A DNA stretch of 64,000 nucleotides, from positions 1-64,000 of the forward strand of contig NZ_BAEI01000025.1 of NCBI RefSeq assembly GCF_000241325.1. Reading direction: 5' to 3'. This DNA comes from Gordonia polyisoprenivorans NBRC 16320 = JCM 10675. Lineage in GTDB: Bacteria; Actinomycetota; Actinomycetes; Mycobacteriales; Mycobacteriaceae. Made by a program: the position numbers and the translations under genes. The notes beneath the pieces are model-generated. The model saw only the letters and a list, made by a program, of their open reading frames with translations, was not told where the DNA came from and did no database searches. This document shows, piece by piece, positions 1-8,386 of this stretch (positions are counted from its first letter, which is position 1; every line of letters starts with the position of its first letter).

Positions 1-240
1 GCGGCCGAGTTTCTCGGCATGCTCGATGACCGAACCCCACACGCTGGTCTCGGACCGACCGGCGAGATGCTCGCGATACACCCGCTCCGCCAGCGCCGCG
101 GCAGCCAGCACCGTCCGGGCCTCGTATTTGCGGGACTCGCGTAGCAGATCAGGGCCGGTCTCGATGAGCTCATCCCGTGACATCGACGTGATTGCGGCAG
201 CGTCGGCATCCGGATCGGTGAACGTCAACACACTCGACAT
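1..240 (-). CDS. Partial protein of unknown function (N-terminus only)
   Basis: Eighty codons read leftwards off the window edge, from an ATG at 240 preceded by a strong purine-rich ribosome binding site (GGGAGGGGG). The visible part begins MSSVLTFTDPDADAAAITSM and continues into a charged, probably helical stretch with an AAALAERVYREH segment. I do not recognise it securely. The amphipathic N-terminus and the nearby palindromic repeats are loosely reminiscent of the DUF222/HNH (13E12-type) proteins common in Gordonia and Mycobacterium, but no HNH motif lies in the window, so this is only a guess. Confidence 0.45.
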   Translation of the reverse strand, partial: MSSVLTFTDPDADAAAITSMSRDELIETGPDLLRESRKYEARTVLAAAALAERVYREHLAGRSETSVWGSVIEHAEKLGR

Positions 241-409
241 CAGATACCCCCTCCCGCGATCGGTGATCGAACCTATGGGCACAAGTGTACGAGGGGGTAC
301 CGACAAAACCGGCGCGGCAGCGGTCGTGCGGCTCGAGAAATCTGTGGACAACTTTTTCCGCGCGCGTCAAGTGGGCGTCGATGTGGTTGCGATACTTGCC
401 ATCCCGCCG

Positions 410-543
410 GGTCTCGAGGCTCGCCGCACGCGGCTCGCACCTCGACCATCGGGGAGGAACGGTCGACCATCGGTCAGGAAACGGCCATTTATCCGTTCCG
501 ATGGTCGAGGTGCCGAGGAGCGCCAGCGACGAGCCTCGAGACC
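410..543. repeat. Palindromic GGTCTCGAGGCTC element, copy A
   Basis: An imperfect long inverted repeat. The left arm starts GGTCTCGAGGCTCGCC and reaches CACCTCGACCATCGG. The right arm runs CCGATGGTCGAGGTGC to GAGCCTCGAGACC. It sits between the 3' end of the membrane protein gene at 651 and the start of the partial gene at 240, and fills much of the 410-bp gap 241-650, which holds no gene. Further copies are at 11894, 12057, 21263 and 21772. Confidence 0.8.
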
Positions 544-602
544 CCGCTCGCCGACGAGCATCCGCACCACCTGCCGAGCCGGAACCAGGATCGGCACAAG
601 CG

Positions 603-624
603 ATCTCGAGGCTCGACCATCGGG
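603..624. repeat. Truncated fragment of the same palindromic element
   Basis: A short piece, ATCTCGAGGCTCGACCATCG, joins the outer tip (CTCGAGGCTC) directly to the inner CGACCATCGG motif of the full-length repeat. The middle of the arm is missing, so this looks like a decayed or internally deleted copy next to copy A. Confidence 0.55.
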
Positions 625-650
625 CGAAGCGAGGGCGTCCGCCGCGGGAC

Positions 651-1070
651 CTAGCCGAACTGCCCCACCGCGAAGCCGATGAGAAGTACTGTTACGCCGC
701 CGATCTCACCGAGGATGAGTGCGGCCATCGACAGGCGAAGGGCGCGGTCGGGGTGAGCGAACTGATTGCTGGTGTCGCGACGCATGCCGTGCCCGATGTA
801 GGTGAGGATTGCGCCGAGGAAGAACACGATCGGGATGCCGGCGGCCACGAGATCGAGCCACGCGGGCCACGCGCTGAACTGCACGAGCGCGGCGAGCAGA
901 GCCGTGGCAAAGGAGTACATCAGCGCCGCACGGTGGGCGATGTCGACGTAGGGGTGCGCGAGGTGATCGGGAGCGGTCAGCATCTGCTGGTACTTCCACA
1001 CCCCGAGGACCAGTGCCAGCAACAAGATCAGCCCGGCGACGAACAGGACGATCGCGGCCTCGGTGCTCAT
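651..1070 (-). CDS. Four-helix integral membrane protein of unknown function
   Basis: 139 residues, starting MSTEAAIVLFVAGLILLLALVLGV. There are four hydrophobic segments at about 5-25, 48-66, 72-92 and 110-132, with a basic loop (GHGMRRDTSNQ) between helices 3 and 4. No catalytic motif is visible and the family is not recognised. The start codon is only 14 bp from the divergent histidine kinase start at 1085 and neither has a clear Shine-Dalgarno sequence. The two genes must therefore share an overlapping divergent promoter region, or one start is wrong. Confidence 0.7.
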   Translation of the reverse strand: MSTEAAIVLFVAGLILLLALVLGVWKYQQMLTAPDHLAHPYVDIAHRAALMYSFATALLAALVQFSAWPAWLDLVAAGIPIVFFLGAILTYIGHGMRRDTSNQFAHPDRALRLSMAALILGEIGGVTVLLIGFAVGQFG

Positions 1071-1084
1071 GCGATCATCGTGCC

Positions 1085-2278
1085 ATGCGCGATCCCCTCT
1101 CCACCGGTGGTCTGACCCGTCGCGGGTTGATCATCGATGTGGCGATCGCCGTCGTGTTCGCATTGGTCGCCATCCCGATTCACCTCGGACAATCCACGTC
1201 GGCCGCGGTCACCGCGGCCGTCGTGTCGATCGCCCTGGCGCTGCGGCGGCCGGCACCCAGCGTGATGATCGTGCTGGCCCTGGCCTCGGCGACGGTGCAG
1301 GTGGCCACCGACCAGATCGCAGTCGTGGCCTCCTTGGCCTACTTCCCGCTGTTCGCCACCGTCGGCGGACACCCCGATCGTCGGGTGCGGTTCGGTTCCC
1401 TGTCGGTGGCGATAGCCGGATGTGTGATCGCCGGTTGGGAATTCCCACACGTCTATGCCTCGGCCGATATCGTGGCGGCGCGGCTGTTCGGATTTGCCGG
1501 TGCGGCCGTCGTCGTCATCGGCGGCTGGGCCTTCGGTTTCATCCGCTACCAGCGCCGCATGGTGCAGCAGGCGTCGATCGCCGAGACCATCGCCGAACTC
1601 GAGCGCAAACGGTTGCTTGACCTCTACGACGAACAATCGGAGCGCACCAGGCTCGCACGCGACATGCACGATGTGGTGGCGCATTCCCTCGCCGTGGTGG
1701 TGGCACAGGCCGAAGGTGCCCGGATGGTGCTCGACGCCGACCCGGAAGCAACGCGGAAGGCGTTGCACGTCATCGCCGATACCGCGCGCGGAGCCCTCGG
1801 TGACGTCCGTGGACTCCTCGAGCAGCTCCGCAACGAGGATGTGTCGTCGGCGTCGCGCTCGGATCGCGACACCCTGTTCGACCGGATGCGGGCGGCCGGC
1901 ATGACCATCGACACCCGGGAAACCGGGAACGACGAGTCGGTTGATGCGAACATCACCCGGGTCGCCGGGCGGGTACTCAGCGAGGCACTCACCAACGCGC
2001 TCAAGTACGGCGACCTCGCTGTACCCGTCGTCGTGCGCATCGAGTGGACGCACGGGTGCTCGATGACGGTGTGGAATGCCCTGTCGGACAATCCCTTGGC
2101 TCCCGGCGGCGCCGGACACGGTATCGCGGGTATGGCCGAGCGGGCAGCGCAGATCGGCGGAACGCTTCGCAGTGCCCGCGACAACCGCGACGGCTGGCTT
2201 GTCTCCCTGCAGATCCCCGCACCGGTCTCCGATACGACACGGAACACCCACGAATCCGGAGGGACACAGACCCGATGA
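1085..2278 (+). CDS. Sensor histidine kinase of the NarL/DesK type
   Basis: 397 residues. The N-terminal half carries about five membrane segments (roughly 15-150). A coiled region follows, then the dimerisation/phosphoacceptor motif RDMHDVVAHS with His195 as the phosphorylated residue (HisKA_3 type), and a HATPase domain ending in the GHGIAGMAERA glycine box. It should sense a membrane or envelope signal and phosphorylate the response regulator encoded immediately downstream; the genes overlap by 4 nt (ATGA). An in-frame start at 1013 exists, but it would run into the divergent membrane protein and add an arginine-rich, non-conserved tail, so ATG 1085 is preferred. Confidence 0.88.
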   Translation: MRDPLSTGGLTRRGLIIDVAIAVVFALVAIPIHLGQSTSAAVTAAVVSIALALRRPAPSVMIVLALASATVQVATDQIAVVASLAYFPLFATVGGHPDRRVRFGSLSVAIAGCVIAGWEFPHVYASADIVAARLFGFAGAAVVVIGGWAFGFIRYQRRMVQQASIAETIAELERKRLLDLYDEQSERTRLARDMHDVVAHSLAVVVAQAEGARMVLDADPEATRKALHVIADTARGALGDVRGLLEQLRNEDVSSASRSDRDTLFDRMRAAGMTIDTRETGNDESVDANITRVAGRVLSEALTNALKYGDLAVPVVVRIEWTHGCSMTVWNALSDNPLAPGGAGHGIAGMAERAAQIGGTLRSARDNRDGWLVSLQIPAPVSDTTRNTHESGGTQTR

Positions 2279-2916
2279 TCCGCATCGCCCTGATCGATGA
2301 CCAACCGCTGTTCCGCGGAGGCATCGCCATGATCATCGGGAGCCAGCCCGACATGGAGGTGGTCACCGAGGAGTCGACCGCGATCGGCCTTGCCACGGTG
2401 GTCCGCACCACCCGACCCGACATCGTGTTGATGGATGTGCGGATGCCCGGCGTCGACGGCATCACCGCCACCGCCGACCTCATCGCCGATCTCGGCGACG
2501 ATGCACCGAAGGTGTTGGTACTGACCACCTTCGATACCGATGAGGCAGCTGCGTCGGCAATCGCCGCCGGTGCCAGCGGGTTCGTGCTCAAGGACGCCCA
2601 GCCCGACTTCCTCCTCGCCGCCATCCGCGCCGTCGTCGACGGCAGCCAGGTGGTCGCCGCATCGGCGACCCGCCGGTTGTTCGAGACACATCGGACACGT
2701 GCGGGAGAACCCGGCCCGGAGTACTCGCAGTTGACCCCTCGGGAACGCGAGATCCTGGTGCGGGCCGCGCACGGCCTGTCCAACGCCGAGATCGCCGCGG
2801 CCGAGGTGCTGTCCGAGGCCACGGTCAAGACACACATCTCCCGCATCCTCACCAAACTCGCTCTGCGCGACCGCGTTCAGCTGGTCGTGTACGCCTACGA
2901 TCACGGCCTCGTCTGA
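2275..2916 (+). CDS. LuxR/NarL-family response regulator
   Basis: 213 residues: a receiver domain at 1-120 and a LuxR helix-turn-helix at about 148-210. Asp54 in DIVLMDVRMPG is the predicted phosphorylation site, with acidic residues D8/D9 near the N-terminus and K103-region residues completing the receiver pocket. The output domain is typical (LTPREREILVRAA ... SEATVKTHISRIL). The ATG overlaps the kinase stop codon, so the pair is translationally coupled. The ABC exporter starting 126 bp downstream, behind a perfect 18-bp palindrome, is the obvious regulatory target. That link is inference from position. Confidence 0.92.
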   Translation: MIRIALIDDQPLFRGGIAMIIGSQPDMEVVTEESTAIGLATVVRTTRPDIVLMDVRMPGVDGITATADLIADLGDDAPKVLVLTTFDTDEAAASAIAAGASGFVLKDAQPDFLLAAIRAVVDGSQVVAASATRRLFETHRTRAGEPGPEYSQLTPREREILVRAAHGLSNAEIAAAEVLSEATVKTHISRILTKLALRDRVQLVVYAYDHGLV

Positions 2917-2945
2917 CCCGGGACACCCGTCCTGCGCGGCCCGAG

Positions 2946-2963
2946 GTACATCTCCAGATGTAC
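2946..2963. promoter_or_regulatory. Perfect 18-bp palindrome, likely response regulator operator
   Basis: GTACATCT-CC-AGATGTAC is an exact inverted repeat, 80 bp before the ABC transporter start. It lies in the only gap between the two-component genes and the exporter genes. NarL-family regulators bind inverted repeats as dimers, so this is the natural candidate binding site for the regulator ending at 2916. Confidence 0.6.
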
Positions 2964-3042
2964 GACCGACCGACCTGCGATGTATCCGATTTCCACACCG
3001 CGGCCGACGATCTCACGGACACACGAACGTAGCGTCGAGCCC

Positions 3043-3798
3043 ATGAACGCACCCCACACACCTGCCGTCGTCCTGCGCGACGTGTCACGCACCTACGGCG
3101 ACGCCGCCAACCCCATCCACGCACTGCGTCACGTCTCCCTCGATCTGCATCGCCGCGAGTTCACCGCGATCATGGGACCCTCCGGGTCCGGCAAGTCGAC
3201 GCTGATGAACGTCATCGCCGGACTCGACGACATCAGCTCCGGGCAGATCTGGCTCGGCGACACCCCGATCGCCGGACTCGACGACACCGCGCGAACCCTG
3301 CTGCGCCGCACCACCATCGGCTTCGTCTTCCAAGCCTTCAACCTGATTCCGACGCTCACCGCCGACGAGAACATCCGACTTCCACTCGTACTCGCCGGGA
3401 TACGACCCGATGCCACACAGCAGGCGTGGATCGCACACCTCGTCGCGACGCTCGGCTTGCGCGACCGGCTCGATCACCTGCCGTCGGAACTATCCGGCGG
3501 ACAACAACAGCGGGTTGCGATCGTGCGTGCTCTCGCATCCCGCCCGACGATCATCCTCGCCGACGAGCCGACCGGTGCCCTCGACACCCGCACGGGCCGA
3601 GAGGTGTTGACACTGTTGACCACCGCGGCCCGCGAATACGGTCAGGGCATCGCGATGGTCACCCACGATCCGGTGGCCGCGTCCTACGCCGACCGGATCG
3701 TGGTACTCACCGACGGCGCAATCGCCGGCGAGTACCGGGGTCTGAATCCCCGCCAGATCTCCGACCTGTTGATCGGGTTGCAGGAGGTTCCGGCATGA
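3043..3798 (+). CDS. ABC transporter ATP-binding protein (MacB/LolD type)
   Basis: 251 residues with all ABC ATPase motifs: Walker [10 protein letters not shown] (45-53), Q-loop Gln97, signature LSGGQQQR (150-157), Walker B ILADEP (171-176) and the switch histidine in MVTHDP. Sequence and size fit the MacB/LolD/FtsE subgroup that works with FtsX-like permeases in antibiotic, lipid or peptide export and in lantibiotic sensing. ATG 3043 is chosen because alignment to the family begins there; the upstream in-frame extension reads through the promoter and palindrome. It overlaps the permease gene by 4 nt. Confidence 0.93.
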   Translation: MNAPHTPAVVLRDVSRTYGDAANPIHALRHVSLDLHRREFTAIMGPSGSGKSTLMNVIAGLDDISSGQIWLGDTPIAGLDDTARTLLRRTTIGFVFQAFNLIPTLTADENIRLPLVLAGIRPDATQQAWIAHLVATLGLRDRLDHLPSELSGGQQQRVAIVRALASRPTIILADEPTGALDTRTGREVLTLLTTAAREYGQGIAMVTHDPVAASYADRIVVLTDGAIAGEYRGLNPRQISDLLIGLQEVPA

Positions 3799-5165
3799 AG
3801 GCCACCTCAACGCGCCTGACCGTCGGGTCGCTGCGCGAGTTCGCCACGATCGGTGTGGTGTCGGCACTCTCGGCCACCTACGGCGCCGCCCTGGTCACCA
3901 CGTCGCAGATGCTGTCGACGATCTCGGCGCACAAAGGCGGCTCCGCCGGGGCCGCCCTCGACGTCGTCGCCTCGGTCTTCATCATGATCGCCCTGTTCGT
4001 GTCGGCAATCGTCATCACCAACGGCGTCACCACCGTGATCGCCGGACGCCGCAACCAGTTACGGCTACTGCGTCTCATCGGCGCGAGTTCGGCACAGTTG
4101 CGTGCGAGCCTGACCCGGGCCGTCGCCCTCGACGCGGCCATCGGCGCCGTCATCGGGGTGATCCTAGGCACCGTCGGCACCGACATCACTCGAATCATAT
4201 TGGTACACAACGGCACCATTCCCGGTCTCGACTATCCGTCGTTTCCACCCGGGGTGATCGTGGCCGGGCTCGCCGTCGTCGCCACCGCCGTGGTGGCTGC
4301 TCGGGTCGGCACCCGCGGCGTGCTGACCGGTATGGCAGCCGCCCCGGCACGAAGGGAGATCGGCATGGTTCGACGCGTCGTCGCCGCGGCACTGCTCCTG
4401 GCGGGTGCCGGTCTCCTCACGCTGGCTGCACTGTTGGGCGAGCGCGGCAGCCTTGCGGGTTTCGTTGTCGCATTCTTCGGTGCCGCAACACTTTCCGTCG
4501 GCGTACTGATCGGCGCACCGTTGATCGTGCCGAGCCTCGTGCGGCTGAGCGGACGCACTCTCGGCGCCGGCGCGCCGTCGGTGGTGGCCCGCAAGAACGC
4601 GGTCAGCGACCCGCACCGCACCACCCGGTCGACCCTGGGTCTGTTGATCGGGGTCACCCTGGTGACCACGATCGCCACCGGTATGGCTGCGCTGACCCGT
4701 TCGGTCGACAGCTGGGACCTGTCAGCCGCCAACGCTGCGGCCACCCGTGAGACGTTGTCGGTGATCACAGCGATCTTGATCGCCATGGTCGCCATCTCGG
4801 TGATCATCTCCGCGGTCGGATTCGTCTCGACGATGTCGCTCACCGTCATCGGGCGAACCCGGGAGATCGGCATGCTCCGCGCGATGGGATTCACGACGGG
4901 ACAGATCCGTTCGATGATCTTCCGGGAGTCGCTGGCGATGTCGGGGACCGCGGTCGCAGCCGGCCTGGTACTCGGCATCGTGTTCGGGACGGTCGGCAGT
5001 CAGTCGCTGGTCGGAGCACTCACGTCCGGTATTCCGCTCGGATTGCCCTGGGCGGCACTGGCATCGATCATCGTGGGAACGTTCGCGCTGGCTCTGGTGG
5101 CGTCACTGCCGCCGAGTCGGCGCGCGGTGGCGGTGACCCCGGTCGATGCCTTGGCGGTGCAGTGA
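3795..5165 (+). CDS. FtsX-like ABC transporter permease
   Basis: 456 residues starting [20 protein letters not shown]. About eight hydrophobic segments form two FtsX-like modules (near 15-250 and 265-455). The second module contains the family signature IGRTREIGMLRAMGFTTGQI before its last helices. It should form the membrane part of the exporter with the preceding ATPase; the ATG overlaps the ATPase stop codon (ATGA). With the upstream kinase and regulator it resembles an envelope-stress or antimicrobial-peptide resistance module. The substrate cannot be read from sequence. The stop codon lies inside a 16-bp tandem repeat. Confidence 0.9.
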   Translation: MKATSTRLTVGSLREFATIGVVSALSATYGAALVTTSQMLSTISAHKGGSAGAALDVVASVFIMIALFVSAIVITNGVTTVIAGRRNQLRLLRLIGASSAQLRASLTRAVALDAAIGAVIGVILGTVGTDITRIILVHNGTIPGLDYPSFPPGVIVAGLAVVATAVVAARVGTRGVLTGMAAAPARREIGMVRRVVAAALLLAGAGLLTLAALLGERGSLAGFVVAFFGAATLSVGVLIGAPLIVPSLVRLSGRTLGAGAPSVVARKNAVSDPHRTTRSTLGLLIGVTLVTTIATGMAALTRSVDSWDLSAANAAATRETLSVITAILIAMVAISVIISAVGFVSTMSLTVIGRTREIGMLRAMGFTTGQIRSMIFRESLAMSGTAVAAGLVLGIVFGTVGSQSLVGALTSGIPLGLPWAALASIIVGTFALALVASLPPSRRAVAVTPVDALAVQ

Positions 5166-5201
5166 CCCAGCGGTGCAGTGACCCAGTGGTGCAGTGACCC
5201 C
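5156..5201. repeat. 16-bp tandem repeat, almost three copies
   Basis: The unit GGTGCAGTGACCCAGC begins at 5156, 5172 (last base T) and 5188 (14 bp). The first unit contains the final codons and TGA of the permease gene, so expansion or contraction would copy the stop codon rather than change the protein. It also fills the short gap to the convergent flavoprotein gene. Confidence 0.85.
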
Positions 5202-5210
5202 GATACCGGA

Positions 5211-6431
5211 TCAGAGTAGCTGCGCCAGCGGCACATCGGCGTCCGCTGCCCGATCGAGATCGACGGGGCGGCCCGCGGTGATGAGCGCCTTGATGTCGTC
5301 GAGCTGATCCCAGATGTTGACCTGCATGCCGGCGAGCACCCGCGCATCCTCGGACACCCACAGCGCCACGAACTCGCGGGCCGCGACGTCGCCGCGCAGG
5401 ATGACGGTGTCGTCGGCGCCGGCGAGTCCGGCGTATTCCATCCCGAGGTCGTACTGATCGGTGAAGAAGTACGGGAGGTTGTCGTACTCAGCCGACCCGC
5501 CCAGCAGATTTCGCACCGCAACCGCCGGCTGGTTCAGCGCGTTCGCCCAGTGTTCGGTTCGGACCCGCCGCCCAAGGACCGGGTGCTCGGCGTTGGCGAT
5601 GTCACCGACGACGAAGACGTCGGGATTGCCACTACGCAGCCCGGCGTCGACGAGGACACCACCACCGTCGATGTCGAGGCCGGCGGACTCCGCAGGCCCG
5701 AGCGCCGGAACGGCCCCGGCGGCGACGAGCACCGCATCGGCGTCGACGGTGGTGCCGTCGCCGAGCCGGAGGCCGGTGGCGAAGCCCTCCGTCTCGAGGA
5801 TCTCCTGCACCTGCACGCCGGTACGCAGATCGATGCCGTGCTCGCGGTGCAGGTCGGCGAAGACCTGCGCAACCTCACGGCCCATCACCGTGAGCAACGG
5901 CAGTTCACCGACCTCGGCCACGGTGACCTCGGCCCCGCGCTGGCGCGCCGACGCCGCGACCTCCAGGCCGATCCATCCGCCACCGATGATCGCCAGCCGA
6001 CGCCCGGGACCGATGTCGTCGCCGAGCGCGGTCGCCTCGTCGAGCGTGCGCAGATGATGCACGTGCGCAGCGTCCTCGCCGGGAAGATTCAGGTGTCGGG
6101 AGGACGAGCCCGTGGCCAGCACCAGCTTGTCGTACGGGACGGTCGAACCATCGGGCAGCACAACCCGTTTGGCGTCGGCGTCGACGCGCTCGACGGTGGT
6201 GCCCGGACGGAGGTCGATGTTGTTGTCGCGATACCAGTCCGCGTCGTGGACGGTGAACTCGGCGGGTTGCTTCTTGCCCGCGAGGAATTCCTTGGACAGC
6301 GGCGGCCGCTCGTAGGGCAGGTGGTCCTCCGCCCCGATCAGGACGACGTCGCCGTCGAAATCCTGTTCGCGCAGCGCCTCGGCGGTCTTGGCTCCAGCCA
6401 GGCCGCCGCCGACGATCACCACTGAGGTCAT
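5211..6431 (-). CDS. NAD(P)H-dependent flavoprotein, ferredoxin/rubredoxin reductase family
   Basis: 406 residues, a two-dinucleotide-binding-domain flavoprotein. The FAD motif GGGLAG is at 8-13, with YERPPLSKEFLAGKK after it. The NAD(P) motif IIGGGWIGLEVAA lies near 145-158. The second FAD contact VFVVGDIAN lies near 275 and is followed by a C-terminal reductase domain. The family transfers electrons from NAD(P)H to ferredoxins that serve cytochromes P450 or dioxygenases. No ferredoxin or P450 is adjacent, so the partner is unknown. ATG 6431 has a good AGGAAGG ribosome binding site; longer in-frame reading towards 7325 is antisense to crtE and is rejected. Confidence 0.9.
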   Translation of the reverse strand: MTSVVIVGGGLAGAKTAEALREQDFDGDVVLIGAEDHLPYERPPLSKEFLAGKKQPAEFTVHDADWYRDNNIDLRPGTTVERVDADAKRVVLPDGSTVPYDKLVLATGSSSRHLNLPGEDAAHVHHLRTLDEATALGDDIGPGRRLAIIGGGWIGLEVAASARQRGAEVTVAEVGELPLLTVMGREVAQVFADLHREHGIDLRTGVQVQEILETEGFATGLRLGDGTTVDADAVLVAAGAVPALGPAESAGLDIDGGGVLVDAGLRSGNPDVFVVGDIANAEHPVLGRRVRTEHWANALNQPAVAVRNLLGGSAEYDNLPYFFTDQYDLGMEYAGLAGADDTVILRGDVAAREFVALWVSEDARVLAGMQVNIWDQLDDIKALITAGRPVDLDRAADADVPLAQLL

Positions 6432-6525
6432 GGCGTTCCTACCTTCCTGGTGGGTACTCGTCCCACCGTACGCGCGCCCATCCGGGGTCGGACCGGCTCC
6501 GAATGGTCCATGAGCATCCTGTCCA

Positions 6526-6552
6526 CCCGACCTGTCCTGTCCCGACCTGTCC
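6526..6552. repeat. Two direct 12-bp repeats upstream of crtE
   Basis: CCCGACCTGTCC occurs twice, at 6526-6537 and 6541-6552, separated by TGT. The repeats end 17 bp before the crtE start and lie between crtE and the divergent flavoprotein gene. They could be a regulator binding site for the carotenoid operon or simple slippage. No regulator gene of the cluster is in the window. Confidence 0.6.
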
Positions 6553-6569
6553 CGTTCTGAGGAGGCCGA

Positions 6570-7679
6570 ATGGATTCGTTGCGCGAGCATCCCGCATGCC
6601 GCGCGGCGGAGGTGATCCGCACGTGTGTCGACCGGATGCTGCTGGCCACCATCGACGGCCACGCGACGATCCTCACCGGCGTCGACCCGGACGTCGGGCG
6701 TCTCACCGACGCCATCCGCGGTGCCGCGATCGGCGGCAAGCGGCTGCGTGGGCAGTTCTGCGTCTGGGGCGCGCGGGTCGCCGCCGAGGTGAGCGGCACC
6801 GCCGGGGCCCTGAGCACGCCCGGCGTGTGGGAGACGGCCACCGCGATCGAGATGTTCCACCTGGCCGCACTCATCCACGACGACATCATGGACGGCAGCG
6901 ACGCACGGCGCGGGATGCCGACGGTCCACCGCGCCTTCACCGATCGGCATGTGGCCGAGCACCTGTCGGGGGACGCGCGGGCGCACGGGTCGGCGATGGC
7001 GATCCTCGCCGGCGACCTGTGCCTGATGTGGTCGGACGAGTTGCTCGGCGACGCCGTCGCCGACCTCGATCGCGCCACCCGATCGGTCGTCCGGTCGATG
7101 TGGTCGACGATGCGCGATGAGGCCTTCGCCGGGCAGACCCTCGACATGCTCGCACAGACGCGAGAAACCATCACCCGCCAACGCGCCCGGACCATCCTGC
7201 ACTACAAGAGCGCCAAGTACACGATCTCCCATCCGCTGCGGCTCGGGGGCGCGCTGGCCGGTGCGCCCGCCGACCTGCTCGCGCGGTACGACGAGATCGG
7301 CGTCCTGGCCGGCGAGGCGTTCCAACTGCGCGACGACGTCCTCGGCATGTTCGGCGACCCCGCCGAGACCGGCAAACCCGTCATCGACGACCTCCGCGAG
7401 GGCAAACGGACCCTGCTGGTCGCCCTGACCCAGGAGCGCGCCGACCCCGCCGGCAGGCGCCTGCTGAGCACGTCGCTGGGCAACCCGGAGGTCACCGACG
7501 ACGACCTTCTCGCGGTGCGGGAGCTGATGGCGGCAACGGGCGCCCTCGCCGAGACCGAGGTCCGCATCGATGATCTGACCGCGGCTGCGCAGGAGGTGAT
7601 CGATCGCATCGAGGTCGACGAATCCGCGCGCGAGGCACTGCGGGAATTGGTGCGGCAGTCGGTGAGGCGACGCTCATGA
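6570..7679 (+). CDS. crtE: Geranylgeranyl diphosphate synthase
   Basis: 369 residues of the trans-polyprenyl synthase fold. It condenses isopentenyl diphosphate with allylic diphosphates, probably to GGPP for phytoene synthesis. The first aspartate-rich motif is DDIMD (104-108) with the following ARRG arginines; the second is DDVLGMFGD (255-263). GKR at 56-58 binds the IPP pyrophosphate. The start has a strong ribosome binding site (GAGGAGG, 6 nt before ATG). It is the first gene of a plus-strand operon in which every junction overlaps by 4 or 8 nt. Product chain length is inferred from the carotenoid context. Confidence 0.92.
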   Translation: MDSLREHPACRAAEVIRTCVDRMLLATIDGHATILTGVDPDVGRLTDAIRGAAIGGKRLRGQFCVWGARVAAEVSGTAGALSTPGVWETATAIEMFHLAALIHDDIMDGSDARRGMPTVHRAFTDRHVAEHLSGDARAHGSAMAILAGDLCLMWSDELLGDAVADLDRATRSVVRSMWSTMRDEAFAGQTLDMLAQTRETITRQRARTILHYKSAKYTISHPLRLGGALAGAPADLLARYDEIGVLAGEAFQLRDDVLGMFGDPAETGKPVIDDLREGKRTLLVALTQERADPAGRRLLSTSLGNPEVTDDDLLAVRELMAATGALAETEVRIDDLTAAAQEVIDRIEVDESAREALRELVRQSVRRRS

Positions 7680-8386
7680 CGGTGGCACCGTCGGCGAAAC
7701 CGGTCGTCGAACTGCGCATCTGGGGCGTCGATCGGGTGGGACCTGCACTCCTGCGCGTCGCGTCGGGTCGTACGGCGTTGCGCCATCTGCCCGGCCTGCG
7801 GTTCGCGAAGGTGATGGGGACGGGATCGGCGCGCACGTTCACCCCGCGCGACGCCGACACCCATCATTGGGCGCTGCTGACGGTGTGGGCCGACGCCGAT
7901 GCCGCGGCCACCGGTGCGGCGTCACGTTATCTGCGGTCCTGGGATCGAGCGGCGAGCGAGGCACTGACCGTGCGCATGGTGCCGCTGGCCTCGCGCGGGC
8001 GGTGGTCGCGGCGAGAACCGTTCGGCACCAACGCCCCTCGAGCTCGCCGTACCGACTGGACAGGCCCGGTGGCGGCATTGACCCGGGCCCGGCTGCGGCC
8101 CACGCGCATGGCGTCGTTCTGGCGGGCGGTGCCCCCGGTGGTCGGCGACCTCACTGCCGCACCGGGAGTGCGCCTGGCACTCGGAGTCGGCGAGGCACCG
8201 ATCGGTCTGCAGGGCACCTTCTCACTCTGGGAGAACTCCGGCGCACTGACCGACTTCGCCTACCGGAGTGCAGGTCACGTGTCGGCGATCCGTGACACGG
8301 GCCCACAACGCTGGTACGCCGAAGAATTGTTCGCCCGGTTCGGCGTCGAGTCGGTGATCGGAACCTACCGGGGGATTACGCCGTGA
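7676..8386 (+). CDS. Spheroidene monooxygenase-like protein (CrtA family)
   Basis: 236 residues. The C-terminal half carries the pattern typical of the CrtA family: FWRAVPP (about 142-148), GVGEAPIGLQGTFSLWE (about 163-180), then FAYRSAGH and WYAEELFARFGV. CrtA enzymes of purple bacteria are haem-dependent and oxidise terminal carbons of acyclic carotenoids to ketones. Homologues occur in carotenoid clusters of other phyla. The gene starts on the crtE stop codon (ATGA) and overlaps cruF, so a role on the same pathway is very likely. The exact reaction here, such as ketolation of an acyclic or monocyclic carotene, is inference. Confidence 0.72.
   Translation: MTVAPSAKPVVELRIWGVDRVGPALLRVASGRTALRHLPGLRFAKVMGTGSARTFTPRDADTHHWALLTVWADADAAATGAASRYLRSWDRAASEALTVRMVPLASRGRWSRREPFGTNAPRARRTDWTGPVAALTRARLRPTRMASFWRAVPPVVGDLTAAPGVRLALGVGEAPIGLQGTFSLWENSGALTDFAYRSAGHVSAIRDTGPQRWYAEELFARFGVESVIGTYRGITP

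Noticed and set aside
3426..3795. An extended N-terminus for the FtsX-like permease.
   Set aside because: These codons overlap the ABC ATPase in another frame; the ATGA junction at 3795 gives a normal permease N-terminus.
5211..7325. A 704-codon minus-strand open frame spanning the flavoprotein and most of crtE.
   Set aside because: Only the part below 6431 matches a family; the upstream part is antisense to crtE and lies before a good ribosome binding site at the true start.
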